Below are positions 15,478-23,472 of a stretch of DNA of 64,000 nt, one piece after another. The notes beneath the pieces were generated by a model that had not been told where the DNA came from, did no database searches, and was given only the letters and a program-made list of their open reading frames with translations. Position 1 is the stretch's first letter. Every line of letters starts with the position of its first letter. Source of the DNA: DASWJZ01 sp038211615 (GTDB lineage: Bacteria > Pseudomonadota > Alphaproteobacteria > Rhizobiales > Afifellaceae); assembly GCA_038211615.1 (NCBI GenBank), contig JBBQVL010000003.1, forward strand, positions 1 to 64,000, written 5' to 3'. The position numbers were made by a program, and so were the translations under genes.

Positions 15478-16682
15478 GCATCGATCGACCGTCTCACCGA
15501 GCGCTAAGGGCCGGCGCGTTCAGGGCGCCGCGACGCGCCCGCCGCCACCATCCCGACTTCAATTCCAAGGAGACGCGCGGCTGGAAGGCGATCGAGGCGG
15601 AGGGAAAGCTTTCGATCGACGGATGGCGGCGCGAGCAGAAATGGGCGCTCGACATGGGGCTGCCCGGCGCGGACAGCCTCACCGACAAGTCCATCCCGAC
15701 CTTCGCGCGTGGTGAGCTTCCGCATTTCGCCGGCATCAACACGTTCATGAAGGCGCCTTACGTCGAGAACGTCCGCGACGTCGCGAAATACGATGCGGCG
15801 GTGGTCGGCATCCCGTTCGATTCCGGCACCACCTACCGCCCCGGCACGCGCTTCGGGCCGCAGGGCATCCGAAGAATCTCGGCGCTCTACACGCCCTACA
15901 ATTACGAGCTCGGCGTGGACCTGCGCGAGCAGATGACGCTCTGCGACGCCGGCGATGTCTTCACCATTCCGGGCAACCTCGAAAAGAGCTTCGACCAGAT
16001 TTCCCGTGGCGTCGCGCACATCGCCTCCTCCGGAGCGGTGCCGCTGATGCTCGGCGGCGACCATTCGATCGGCTTCCCCTGCGTGCGCGGCATCGCGCAA
16101 TGCACGTCGAAGAAGATCGGCATCATCCACATTGACCGCCACATCGACATCCAGGAGAAGGATCTCGACGAGCGCATGCACACCACGCCCTGGTTCTGGG
16201 CGACCAACCTGCCGAACGTGTCGCCCACCAATCTGGTGCAAGTGGGCATCGGCGGATGGCAGGTGCCGCGCGACGGCGTGCAGGAGGCGCGCCGCCGCAA
16301 TACCAACGTGCTCACCATCCAGGATGTAGAGACGCTCGGCCTGGAGAAGACGGCGGAGATCGCGCTGGAGCTTGCCTGGAAGGGCACCGACGCCGTCTAC
16401 ATCTCCTTCGACGTGGACTCCGTCGATTGCGGCTTCGTGCCCGGCACCGGCTGGCCGGAGCCCGGCGGCTTCCTGCCGCGCGAGGCGCTGAAGCTCCTCG
16501 GCCTCGTCTCGGCGCCCGGCATCTGCGGGCTGGAAGTGGTGGAGGTGAGCCCGCCCTACGACACCTCGGACATCACCGCCCTGCTCGGCGTGCGCGTCGT
16601 GGTGGAGGCGATCGGCGCGATGGTCGCGAACGGCACGCTCGGCAAGCACAAGTCGATCATTGACAAGCCTGTCGCGTATTGA
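15474..16682 (+). CDS. gdmH: guanidine hydrolase, Ni-dependent ureohydrolase family (GdmH type)
   Basis: This enzyme is predicted to hydrolyse guanidine to urea and ammonia. The 402-residue ureohydrolase has a long N-terminal extension (GWRREQKWALDMGLPGA, PTFARGELPHFAG). Such an extension is absent from agmatinases and arginases but present in the cyanobacterial Ni-dependent guanidinase GdmH. Metal motifs are GGDHS (about residue 194), IHIDRHIDI (about 220, replacing the usual DAHxD) and SFDVDSVDCG (about 310). The TYRPGTRFGPQGIR and MHTTPWFWATNLPN regions also match that subgroup as I recall it. Start ATG overlaps the ATPase stop, with AGGAGG upstream. The riboswitch and transporter context strongly support guanidine over agmatine. 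Confidence 0.87.
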   Translation: MSIDRPSHRALRAGAFRAPRRARRHHPDFNSKETRGWKAIEAEGKLSIDGWRREQKWALDMGLPGADSLTDKSIPTFARGELPHFAGINTFMKAPYVENVRDVAKYDAAVVGIPFDSGTTYRPGTRFGPQGIRRISALYTPYNYELGVDLREQMTLCDAGDVFTIPGNLEKSFDQISRGVAHIASSGAVPLMLGGDHSIGFPCVRGIAQCTSKKIGIIHIDRHIDIQEKDLDERMHTTPWFWATNLPNVSPTNLVQVGIGGWQVPRDGVQEARRRNTNVLTIQDVETLGLEKTAEIALELAWKGTDAVYISFDVDSVDCGFVPGTGWPEPGGFLPREALKLLGLVSAPGICGLEVVEVSPPYDTSDITALLGVRVVVEAIGAMVANGTLGKHKSIIDKPVAY

Positions 16683-16699
16683 TCGGCGGAGGAACGTAC

Positions 16700-17206
16700 A
16701 TGCACGACCACGATCATCACGCGAACGGCCACCATCATCACCACGCGCACGATCATGACCACCACCACGACGGCGGCGTCAGCGGCTATGGCCTCGCGCC
16801 CGCCGCCGGCCACAACGCCGCGGCGCAGATCGCGCAGTGGCAGGAACCGCGCGGTCACGAAGCGCGGCCCGACGCCCCGGAGCCGGATTTCGATCTCGTG
16901 GAGGGGGCGTTCGCGGAGAATTTTCCTCGCGCCACCGATCCGACGAGCTTCCTGCGCCTGGCCCGCATCCCCTTCGTCGGCCGCCATCCCGACGGGCGGA
17001 CGCTGCGCCTGCTCCGCGTCGAATACGAAGTGGCGACGGATATCGGCAGCGTGACGCCGCATGTCGGCGGCGAGACGCTCCGCTACGATCCGCTGCCGGC
17101 GCAGATGGTGTCAACCCGCAAACGCCTGCGGTTCGCCTATCAGGATGGCGAGAGTGTCGTGCGCCTAACGCTCGGGGAGACGCGGGCGCTGGCGGAAAGC
17201 GACTGA
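16700..17206 (+). CDS. histidine-rich protein, candidate nickel chaperone or store for GdmH
   Basis: This 168-residue protein starts with an extreme metal-binding tail: 14 histidines within residues 2-23, interspersed with Asp, as in HypB- or UreE-type nickel proteins. The rest (residues 65-168) is a small domain I do not recognise, with TSFLRLARIPFVGRHPDGRTLRLLRVEYEVATDIG in outline and no cysteine. The ATG at 16700 follows GGAGGA directly. The gene begins 17 bp after the gdmH stop and is co-directional, so it is the last gene of the guanidine operon. Cyanobacterial GdmH needs HypA/HypB-like accessory proteins, none of which is seen here, so this protein may substitute for them. The function is inferred. 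Confidence 0.72.
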   Translation: MHDHDHHANGHHHHHAHDHDHHHDGGVSGYGLAPAAGHNAAAQIAQWQEPRGHEARPDAPEPDFDLVEGAFAENFPRATDPTSFLRLARIPFVGRHPDGRTLRLLRVEYEVATDIGSVTPHVGGETLRYDPLPAQMVSTRKRLRFAYQDGESVVRLTLGETRALAESD

Positions 17207-17250
17207 CGCTTCCAGAGCCGGAAGCCGAGCCCGAGCCGGAAACCCGAGGG

Positions 17251-17286
17251 AAAAGAAAAGAGCCGCCCGGTGATGCCGGGCGGCTC
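17251..17286 (-). terminator. rho-independent terminator of the serine protease gene
   Basis: Read on the minus strand, GAGCCGCCCGG pairs perfectly with CCGGGCGGCTC across a 5-nt loop and is followed by TTTTCTTTT. It sits about 30 bp after the protease stop codon. The stem could also end transcripts of the guanidine operon from the other side, but without a T tract in that direction. Confidence 0.85.
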
Positions 17287-17315
17287 AATCTCAGACGCCG
17301 TGAAGCGCTACATGT

Positions 17316-18455
17316 TTACGAGCAATTGCCCGCGCGATGATTGCAGAGCGTGGTCAAGATGTTGAGGAAGCTCTGGTTCAGGATGGAGCCGCCGAGATAG
17401 GCCGGCTCCAGTGCGACCGGACCGTAGGAAGTGACGGACACGACCTGATTCCTGCTCGCCGTCGGGTGTGACGTATCGGAATTGGCGGGGTTGACGCCGA
17501 AGTCCTTGAGCCAGGGGCCGCCGCTCGCGCCACCGCGCTGGATCGAGCCGATGCGAACGGTATTGCTTCCGCCGTTATCGAAGGACTGGGCCCAGGTGAC
17601 TTCCATCCGCAGGCCCTGGTCGAGGTTTGCGGGGTAGCCGATCTGCGTGATGCTCTGGGGGATCAGCGCGTTGGTCGCGTAGCCGTAATAGCCGGTGACC
17701 GATCCGATCTTCTGTACGGTCGAGCCGGCATTGCACGCCTGATCGTTGGCCTCGAGAAGGGCGACATCCTGCGAGTTCGGAACGCCGCCGGAACTGTTCC
17801 TCCACTCCGGCGCGACGATGAGGGCGGCCGCAGTCCACCTGCAGTAGGGGGCAACGGACGCTGCCGGGGGAAGCTGGCGGAAGGCGGGAACGAACAGGAA
17901 CTGGGTGTAGGCGTAGTCGTTGGCGGTGCCTGTGGCCGGATGGAAAACGCAATGTCCGGCAGTCACGATCACGCGCGGGCGCAGTACCGACGCCGAGCAG
18001 ATGAAATCGCCGTTGGTCCGCGGATCGTGGAAGAACAGCTTGCCGGCCGCGCGCCACGGATAGACGGTGGTGGCGGAGTCGGGGAAGACGCGCGACGTCG
18101 TGAAGAATGCGTGGGTCGAGCTCGTCGCCAGGGGTGTCGCGTCGCTGGCGCCGCCTGCGGCAGCAGCGGAATTGTAGAGGAATTCGTTTACCGCCGCCCC
18201 CTTGCTGGTCGGGGGCGCTCCGTCGCCCGTAACCGTCGGGCCGCTCGTTGTGGGAGCAAAGGATGGCGTAGCGCTCAATGTGCCGGTTGATGTGAGCTGC
18301 ATCGGCTTTGCCGCCGCAAGACGCGCCGGCGTCCAGAATGCCCGGACCGCAGCAGCGGATTGACCGGCCGACAGTACGGAAGCCGACTGCGCAAATGCTC
18401 CCCCTGCCGAAAGGGCGAACAGCGCCGCGGTTGCCAAAAGGCTGATTCGCTTCAT
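17316..18455 (-). CDS. secreted trypsin-like serine protease (S1 family)
   Basis: This 379-residue exported protease has a signal peptide (MKRISLLATAALFALSAGGAFAQ), then an Ala/Thr/Ser-rich linker and a chymotrypsin-fold domain. The catalytic triad is visible: His in TAGHC (about 168), Asp in SQDVALLE (about 230) and Ser in GGASGGPW (about 310). Several cysteines suggest disulfides in the periplasm or outside. It is monocistronic, ends in a strong terminator and is convergent with the guanidine operon. Substrate and role are unknown. Confidence 0.85.
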   Translation of the reverse strand: MKRISLLATAALFALSAGGAFAQSASVLSAGQSAAAVRAFWTPARLAAAKPMQLTSTGTLSATPSFAPTTSGPTVTGDGAPPTSKGAAVNEFLYNSAAAAGGASDATPLATSSTHAFFTTSRVFPDSATTVYPWRAAGKLFFHDPRTNGDFICSASVLRPRVIVTAGHCVFHPATGTANDYAYTQFLFVPAFRQLPPAASVAPYCRWTAAALIVAPEWRNSSGGVPNSQDVALLEANDQACNAGSTVQKIGSVTGYYGYATNALIPQSITQIGYPANLDQGLRMEVTWAQSFDNGGSNTVRIGSIQRGGASGGPWLKDFGVNPANSDTSHPTASRNQVVSVTSYGPVALEPAYLGGSILNQSFLNILTTLCNHRAGNCS

Positions 18456-18638
18456 GAAATTTCCTCCATCACGCCCCCGAGTCGACGGCTATATTAGGGG
18501 CCCCGAATGCCGTCAATGTCTGGCTGCCGGCGATGCGCTGAGGCAACGAAGCTTTTTTGCGGGGTAGCGCCGCGCGGAAAGTGCCGCCGGCTGAAGAACA
18601 GCAGGCGGCACCGGTAGTTGACGAGGCTTACCGAAAGG

Positions 18639-19316
18639 TTAGCGGCAGATCGCGTCGCCGGGAGGGCATGCCGGCCCGGAGTTCCCCTGATCACTCGGAG
18701 GGATGATCTCGACCGTCGGCGGCGGGTTGCGCCCGCCTTCTTCGGGGAAGATGCCGTTCCCGTCCGGGTTGGACGGAGGATTGTCGTTGCGGTCGCGATG
18801 GCGGCGACGGCCGCTGTCCTGGTTACCCGGCGGATACTGATTCCCACCCTCCTCGGGGAAGATCCCCGGCCGATCATTGTCCCCTCCGTCGCGCGGCGGC
18901 CTGAAGTCACGCCGGCGGTGGTGGCGGTCACGATCGCGGTAGAAGGGCCGGTCGCGGTAGTAGCGGTCCCAGTAGCCGAAATCGAAGCCGATGATCGGCG
19001 CGTCGAAATAGCTGTAATAGCGCGGCATCGGTACGAGATTGCCGCCGTACTGGAACTGCAGCCGGGTGGTGGAGACCCATCCGCGGATATCCTGCACGCT
19101 GGAATCGCACCAGGAAAAGTCGGACAGGCAGCCGTAGACGTTCACGGCGCTTCCGCCGCGAATGATGGCGATGACCGGATAGTCGAAGCCCGGACCCGCG
19201 CGCATGTTCGTCGTGCCGGTGGGAACGGCGTAGGCGATCGATTGCGCGGCCGCCGGGCTGGCCTCCGCCACGGCGCCGCAGAGCGCCAGGGCGGCCAGCA
19301 GGAAACGAATCTTCAT
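18639..19316 (-). CDS. exported SH3-domain protein with Arg/Asp/Pro-rich repeat tail
   Basis: This 225-residue protein has a signal peptide (MKIRFLLAALALCGAVAEASPAAAQ), then a bacterial SH3-like domain (residues about 27-90, with NMRAGPGFDYPVIAIIRGG and GWVSTTRLQ). Next is a Tyr/Arg/Asp-rich stretch and a low-complexity C-terminus in which GIFPEEGG occurs twice. Bacterial SH3 domains of this type often bind cell-wall peptides. The ATG at 19316 is chosen because the signal peptide starts there; a longer ORF upstream reads unlikely sequence. The tail is probably unstructured. Confidence 0.75.
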   Translation of the reverse strand: MKIRFLLAALALCGAVAEASPAAAQSIAYAVPTGTTNMRAGPGFDYPVIAIIRGGSAVNVYGCLSDFSWCDSSVQDIRGWVSTTRLQFQYGGNLVPMPRYYSYFDAPIIGFDFGYWDRYYRDRPFYRDRDRHHRRRDFRPPRDGGDNDRPGIFPEEGGNQYPPGNQDSGRRRHRDRNDNPPSNPDGNGIFPEEGGRNPPPTVEIIPPSDQGNSGPACPPGDAICR

Positions 19317-19592
19317 GACAAGTGCTCCACGCCCGCTCCGAACCCGAATCGTCCCGGGCGAGCTTCGCCGTGAACTACGCCAGATCACGCCTGAACCGCA
19401 CATGAATGATACATTCGTGGCAGCATTGAGGGACCGGCGTACCACGCGCCGGCGCTACCGCGTCGTGACCAAGGCGCTACGTCCATCGTATTTGCCGGCA
19501 CCGAACCTCAAGTCTGAAGGGCGGGCTCCAGGCACCTACCGATTGCAGGCGAGCGCCCCGCTATCCGAACGCTCTCAGCCCCTGAAGCGGGC

Positions 19593-20729
19593 TCACACCT
19601 TCACCCACTTCTCCGTTTTGCCCGACTTGATGATGGCGTCGCAGACCTTGGTGGTCTCCAGCGCTTCGCGGAACGTGGGGGAGGTGGGCTTGCCCGTCTT
19701 CAGCCCTTCGAGGAAATCCGCCGCCTGGTGCACGAAGGAGTGCTCGTAGCCGATCACGAGCCCCGGCACCCACCACTTGCCGAGATAGGGGTGCTCGCCG
19801 TCGGTGACGAGGATGTCGGTCCAGCCGCGCAGCCGCCCTTCGACCGAATGGTCGAACCATTTCAGGTGGTTCATGTCGTGCAGGTCCCACATGAAGGAGC
19901 CGCGCTCGCCGTTGATCTCCAGCGTGTAGAGCGCCTTGTGGCCGCGCGCGTAGCGGGTGGATTCGAATGTTCCAAGAGATCCATTCGAATACCGCGCCAG
20001 CACCGCCGCCGCGTCGTCGATCCCGACCTTCTCCTGCTTGCCGGAGAGCGCGTTCTTGCGGCTCTTCACGAACGTCTCGGTCATCGCGGTGACGCGCGAG
20101 ATGCCCCCGTTGATCCAGATCGCGGTGTCGATGCAGTGCGCGAGGAGATCGCCGGTGACGCCGGAGCCGGCGGCCTTCACGTCGAGCCGCCAGGTGCCGG
20201 CGCCGCCCTGCGGCACGTCCGGATTGATCGTCCAGTCCTGCAGGAAGCTCGCACGGTAATGGAAGATCTTTCCGAGCTTCCCCTCGTCGACGATCTGCTT
20301 GATGAGAGTCACGGCGGGGATGCGGCGGTAATTGTACCAGACGGTGTTGGCGACGCCCGCCTTCTCCACCGCCTTCACCATCGGCAGCGCTTCCTTGGCG
20401 TCGCGCGCCAGCGGCTTCTCGCAGAGCACCATCTTGCCGGCTTTCGCGGCAGCGATCGCAATCTCGGCATGCAAATCGTTCGGCACGCAGATGTCGATCG
20501 CGTCGATATCCTTCGCCTCGACGAGCCTGCGCCAGTCGGTCTCGACGCGCTCGTAGCCCCACATGTCGGCGAAGCCCTGCGCCTTCGCCTTGTCGCGCGC
20601 CGCTACCGCCTTCAGCACCGGCTGGTAGCCGCTGTCGAAGAAATTCGCCGCCCGCCGCCACGCGTTCGAGTGCGCCCGGCCCATGAAGCCGTAGCCGACC
20701 ATGCCGATGTTGAGATTCTTCCTGGCCAT
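19593..20729 (-). CDS. Gfo/Idh/MocA family oxidoreductase
   Basis: This 378-residue NAD(P)-dependent dehydrogenase of sugars or cyclitols has the Rossmann motif GMVGYGFMGRAHSNAW at the N-terminus, the signature CEKPLA near residue 97, and a substrate domain with WYNYRRIPAV and GDLLAHCIDTAIW (catalytic His). The ATG at 20729 has GGGGAG upstream and begins MARKNLNIG; the longer ORF runs into an intergenic repeat and is not real. A TIM-barrel isomerase gene precedes it, across a repeat element. The pair probably oxidises and isomerises the sugar imported by the CUT1 transporter nearby. Confidence 0.86.
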   Translation of the reverse strand: MARKNLNIGMVGYGFMGRAHSNAWRRAANFFDSGYQPVLKAVAARDKAKAQGFADMWGYERVETDWRRLVEAKDIDAIDICVPNDLHAEIAIAAAKAGKMVLCEKPLARDAKEALPMVKAVEKAGVANTVWYNYRRIPAVTLIKQIVDEGKLGKIFHYRASFLQDWTINPDVPQGGAGTWRLDVKAAGSGVTGDLLAHCIDTAIWINGGISRVTAMTETFVKSRKNALSGKQEKVGIDDAAAVLARYSNGSLGTFESTRYARGHKALYTLEINGERGSFMWDLHDMNHLKWFDHSVEGRLRGWTDILVTDGEHPYLGKWWVPGLVIGYEHSFVHQAADFLEGLKTGKPTSPTFREALETTKVCDAIIKSGKTEKWVKV

Positions 20730-20769
20730 TCTCGTCCACTCCCCTTTCATCGGCGGAGCACTCCAACAT

Positions 20770-20887
20770 CCCTCATGCTGAGGTGTGAGCGGAGCGAGCC
20801 TCGAAGCACGCACCGCCGGATCCCCCAGCGTCCTCTGGACCCTCCTTCGAGGCTTGCCGCTTCGCGGCTCGCACCTCAGGATAAGGG
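20770..20887. repeat. intergenic palindromic repeat, family A
   Basis: CCTCATGCTGAGGTGTGAG...GAGCCTCGAAG and the inverted CCTTCGAGGC...CGCACCTCAGGATAAGG lie between the isomerase and oxidoreductase genes. Same family as 7851-7967. Confidence 0.75.
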
Positions 20888-20915
20888 AATGGGTGTAGCG
20901 CCGTTCTTTCCGTGG

Positions 20916-21968
20916 CTACTCCCGCCAGCCGTGCGCGTCGCGCACCTTGATCATCGCGCCGAGGATGGCGTTCCACGTCTCCTGCGCCTCCATCACGCTG
21001 TTTGGGAACATGCAGCCGTCCCAGCAGATGTGGCGCATCTTCTTCGTGAGCTCGCCCTTTTCGTCACGCAGCCAGTAGCCGGCGTGCTTGACCACGTCGA
21101 GCTTGCCGTTCGGATCGGTGACCTGGCAGTGCCGGCCGGTCTTCGCATGATCGCCTGACCCAAACGTCGAGCCGTCATTCTGCGCGACGTGGAAATCGTA
21201 GGTCCACGGCCGGAGCGCGTCCGCGACCTTGTGGTAGGCCGCGTCGAGCGCCGCCTTGTCCTTCCAGTCGTAGTCCTTCGGCAGCAGCCGGTCCTGCTCG
21301 GCGTTGGCGCCGAGCACGAAGAGCATCGAGTGCGCCATGTCGGCCTGATAGCCGACGACGCCCGGCATGTTGACCATCTCCAGGAGCTTCACGTTCTCGC
21401 GCCAGGAATGCATGCCGCCCCAGCAGATCTCGCCTTCCGCCACGAGGAATTCGCCATGGTCCTGCGCGACCTTGCCCGCTTCGCGAAAGGTCTCCGCGAT
21501 GCGTTTTGTGCCGCCCTGCGGGTCCTTGTCCCAGTCCTCGACGCCGGTGGAGGAATCGATGCGCACGCCTCCGGTCGGCCGGATGCCGAGCTCGCGCATC
21601 TGCCTGCCGATGACGCAGGCCTTCCTGACCGCCGCGATGAAGCGCTTGCGCTCCTCCGCGTCTCCCATGGCCGAGCCGCCGCCGGCCCCGCCCCAGATCG
21701 GCGCCACGAACGATCCGACTTTAAGGCCGTAGGAGGCGATGTGATCGGCGAGCCGCTTCACCTGGTCGGGCGTGCTGTCGATGGAGAAATGCGGGTCGGC
21801 GAGCCAGAGGTCGACGCCCTCGAACTTCTGCCCGTTGACCTCGGCCTTCGATGTCAGCTCCAGCAGTGTGTCGAGACCGATGATCGGCTCTCCGTCGCCG
21901 CTGCCCTTGCCGACGACGCCCGGCCACATGGCGTTGTGCAGTTTCGGATAATTGTTCTCACCAGCCAT
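20916..21968 (-). CDS. sugar phosphate isomerase/epimerase family TIM barrel
   Basis: This 350-residue xylose-isomerase-like (AP endonuclease 2) TIM-barrel protein shows LLELTSKAEVNGQKFEGVDLW, GLKVGSFVAPIWGG, HGEFLVAEGEICWGG and YQADMAHSMLF, typical of this superfamily, with His/Glu/Asp positions suited to a divalent metal. The extended C-terminus with cysteines (HICWDGCMFPN) is not typical of IolE. It likely acts as isomerase, epimerase or dehydratase on the same sugar as the following oxidoreductase. The specific reaction is unknown. Confidence 0.8.
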   Translation of the reverse strand: MAGENNYPKLHNAMWPGVVGKGSGDGEPIIGLDTLLELTSKAEVNGQKFEGVDLWLADPHFSIDSTPDQVKRLADHIASYGLKVGSFVAPIWGGAGGGSAMGDAEERKRFIAAVRKACVIGRQMRELGIRPTGGVRIDSSTGVEDWDKDPQGGTKRIAETFREAGKVAQDHGEFLVAEGEICWGGMHSWRENVKLLEMVNMPGVVGYQADMAHSMLFVLGANAEQDRLLPKDYDWKDKAALDAAYHKVADALRPWTYDFHVAQNDGSTFGSGDHAKTGRHCQVTDPNGKLDVVKHAGYWLRDEKGELTKKMRHICWDGCMFPNSVMEAQETWNAILGAMIKVRDAHGWRE

Positions 21969-22030
21969 TCTGCTTCTCCCTCGAACGCACGCCGCGAACG
22001 ATAGCCTTGCCTGTGCGCGCTCCCACCTAT

Positions 22031-22131
22031 GTCGTCATTGCCGGGCTTGACCCGGCAATCCATTCCGTGACCGTCGATAGCGAGATCAGCGCTACGGAAT
22101 GGATCCCAGGGTCAAGCCCTGGGATGACGAC
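22031..22131. repeat. intergenic inverted repeat, family B
   Basis: GTCGTCATTGCCGGGCTTGA...CCATTCCGT and ACGGAATGGATCCCAGGGTC...GGGATGACGAC form a long inverted repeat. A second copy is at 49834-49928. Confidence 0.78.
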
Positions 22132-22161
22132 AGTTGCAGAGTCACTCTGACTTCTCGCGCC

Positions 22162-22566
22162 CTACTTCTTCCGCAAATCCTTCCACGGCGCCTCCCCCGC
22201 GACATCCACCAGCTCATAGCCGATCGGCCCGACGCAGGGCCCGAGGATTGCGACGATCTTCGCGTCGCCCTTGCCGACGTTGAACGAGGCGTGCACCACC
22301 CCGCCCGGAATGAAGGCGCTGTCGCCCGGCCCGAGCTTGCGGCTCTCGCGGTCGACCCATTGCTCCACTTCGCCCGCGACCACGTAGATCACCTCTTCCT
22401 GGTCGGGATGCTTGTGGAAATCGTGTCCCTTGCCCGGGGCGAGGTTCACGTCGATGACGGTGAGCTGCTTCGCCCCGGTCGTCGGCGGATTGCTCATCCA
22501 CCCGAGCTTTCCCCAGTCGAGCACTTCCGGCTTCGTATCCCTGGCGATCACGAACTTGCCGCCCAT
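22162..22566 (-). CDS. cupin domain protein
   Basis: This 134-residue single-domain cupin contains the first cupin motif (PGKGHDFHKHPDQEEVIYVVAGEVEQW, with His-His-Glu metal ligands) and the second (GDSAFIPGGVVHASFNVG, final His). It may be an isomerase, sensor or small-molecule dioxygenase; the fold alone does not tell. It lies between a TIM-barrel isomerase and the PEP-hydrolase-like gene on the same strand, so it probably serves the same catabolic pathway. Confidence 0.83.
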   Translation of the reverse strand: MGGKFVIARDTKPEVLDWGKLGWMSNPPTTGAKQLTVIDVNLAPGKGHDFHKHPDQEEVIYVVAGEVEQWVDRESRKLGPGDSAFIPGGVVHASFNVGKGDAKIVAILGPCVGPIGYELVDVAGEAPWKDLRKK

Positions 22567-22620
22567 CGCGCTCCTCCCGATCTCGTTTTGCTGTTCCGCT
22601 AGCGCCTCAGGGCACCTCTA

Positions 22621-23460
22621 TCAATCCTGCGCGAACGAGAGGGCCTTGAATTTCCGGGTCTGCTCGGTGAGAGCCGTCTCCACCGGCAGGCGCTCCATGC
22701 TCGATGCCCCGTAGAAGCCGTGGCAGTGCTCGCTGTTCTGCAGGATGAACCCGGCGTCTTCCGGCGTGGCGATCGGCCCGCCGTGGCAGAGCACGATCAC
22801 ATCCTTCCTGACCGAGAGCGCGGCGTCCGCGATGGCGTCGATCTCGAAGATGCACTCGTCCAGCGTCTTCGCGGAAGTCGCGCCGATCGAGCCGCCGGTC
22901 GTTACCCCCATATGCGCCACGATGATATCGGCGCCGGCCTTGGTCATCGCCTTCGCCTCGTCGGGGTTGAACACATAGGGCGTGGTCAGGAGATCGAGCG
23001 CATAGGCCTGGTTGATCATGTCGACCTCCAGTCCGTAGCCCATCCCCGTTTCCTCGAAACTCTGCCGCATGACGCCGTCGAAGAGGCCGATGGTGGGGAA
23101 ATTCTGCACGCCGGAGAATCCCATCGCCTTCAGCTCGGCGAGGAACGGCTTCATGAGCACGAACGGGTCGGTGCCGTTGACCCCGGCCAGCACCGGCGTG
23201 CGCTTCACCACCGGCAGCACCTCCACCGCCATCTCCTTCACGATCTGGTTGGCGTTGCCGTAGGCGAGGAGCCCGGCGGCGGAGCCGCGCCCGGCCATGC
23301 GGTAGCGGCCGGAATTGTAGATGATGATGAGGTCGATGCCGCCCGCCTCCTCGCACTTCGCCGAAAGCCCCGTGCCGGCGCCGCCGCCGACGATCGGCAC
23401 GCGGCGGCGCACCATGTCCTGCAGCCTATCGAGGATCTTCCCCCGTTCGATGCGCGACAT
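22621..23460 (-). CDS. phosphoenolpyruvate-hydrolase-like TIM-barrel protein (Tm-1 C-terminal domain family)
   Basis: This 279-residue TIM-barrel protein belongs to the PEP hydrolase-like family: PIVGGGAGTGLSAKCEEAGGIDLIIIYNSGRYRMAG at the N-terminus, ADIIVAHMGVTTGGSIG in the middle and VIVLCHGGPIATPEDAGF near the end. Its gene directly follows the UPF0261 gene on the same strand with about 12 bp between them. In plants these two domains are fused in proteins such as tomato Tm-1, so the pair likely works as a complex. The bacterial reaction is not established. Confidence 0.84.
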   Translation of the reverse strand: MSRIERGKILDRLQDMVRRRVPIVGGGAGTGLSAKCEEAGGIDLIIIYNSGRYRMAGRGSAAGLLAYGNANQIVKEMAVEVLPVVKRTPVLAGVNGTDPFVLMKPFLAELKAMGFSGVQNFPTIGLFDGVMRQSFEETGMGYGLEVDMINQAYALDLLTTPYVFNPDEAKAMTKAGADIIVAHMGVTTGGSIGATSAKTLDECIFEIDAIADAALSVRKDVIVLCHGGPIATPEDAGFILQNSEHCHGFYGASSMERLPVETALTEQTRKFKALSFAQD

Positions 23461-23472
23461 TCCTGGCCCCCT

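Noticed and set aside
15474..16682. Agmatinase as the function of the ureohydrolase
   Set aside because: The long N-terminal extension, the DRHID motif and the guanidine riboswitch and transporter context favour guanidine hydrolase; only an assay can exclude it fully.
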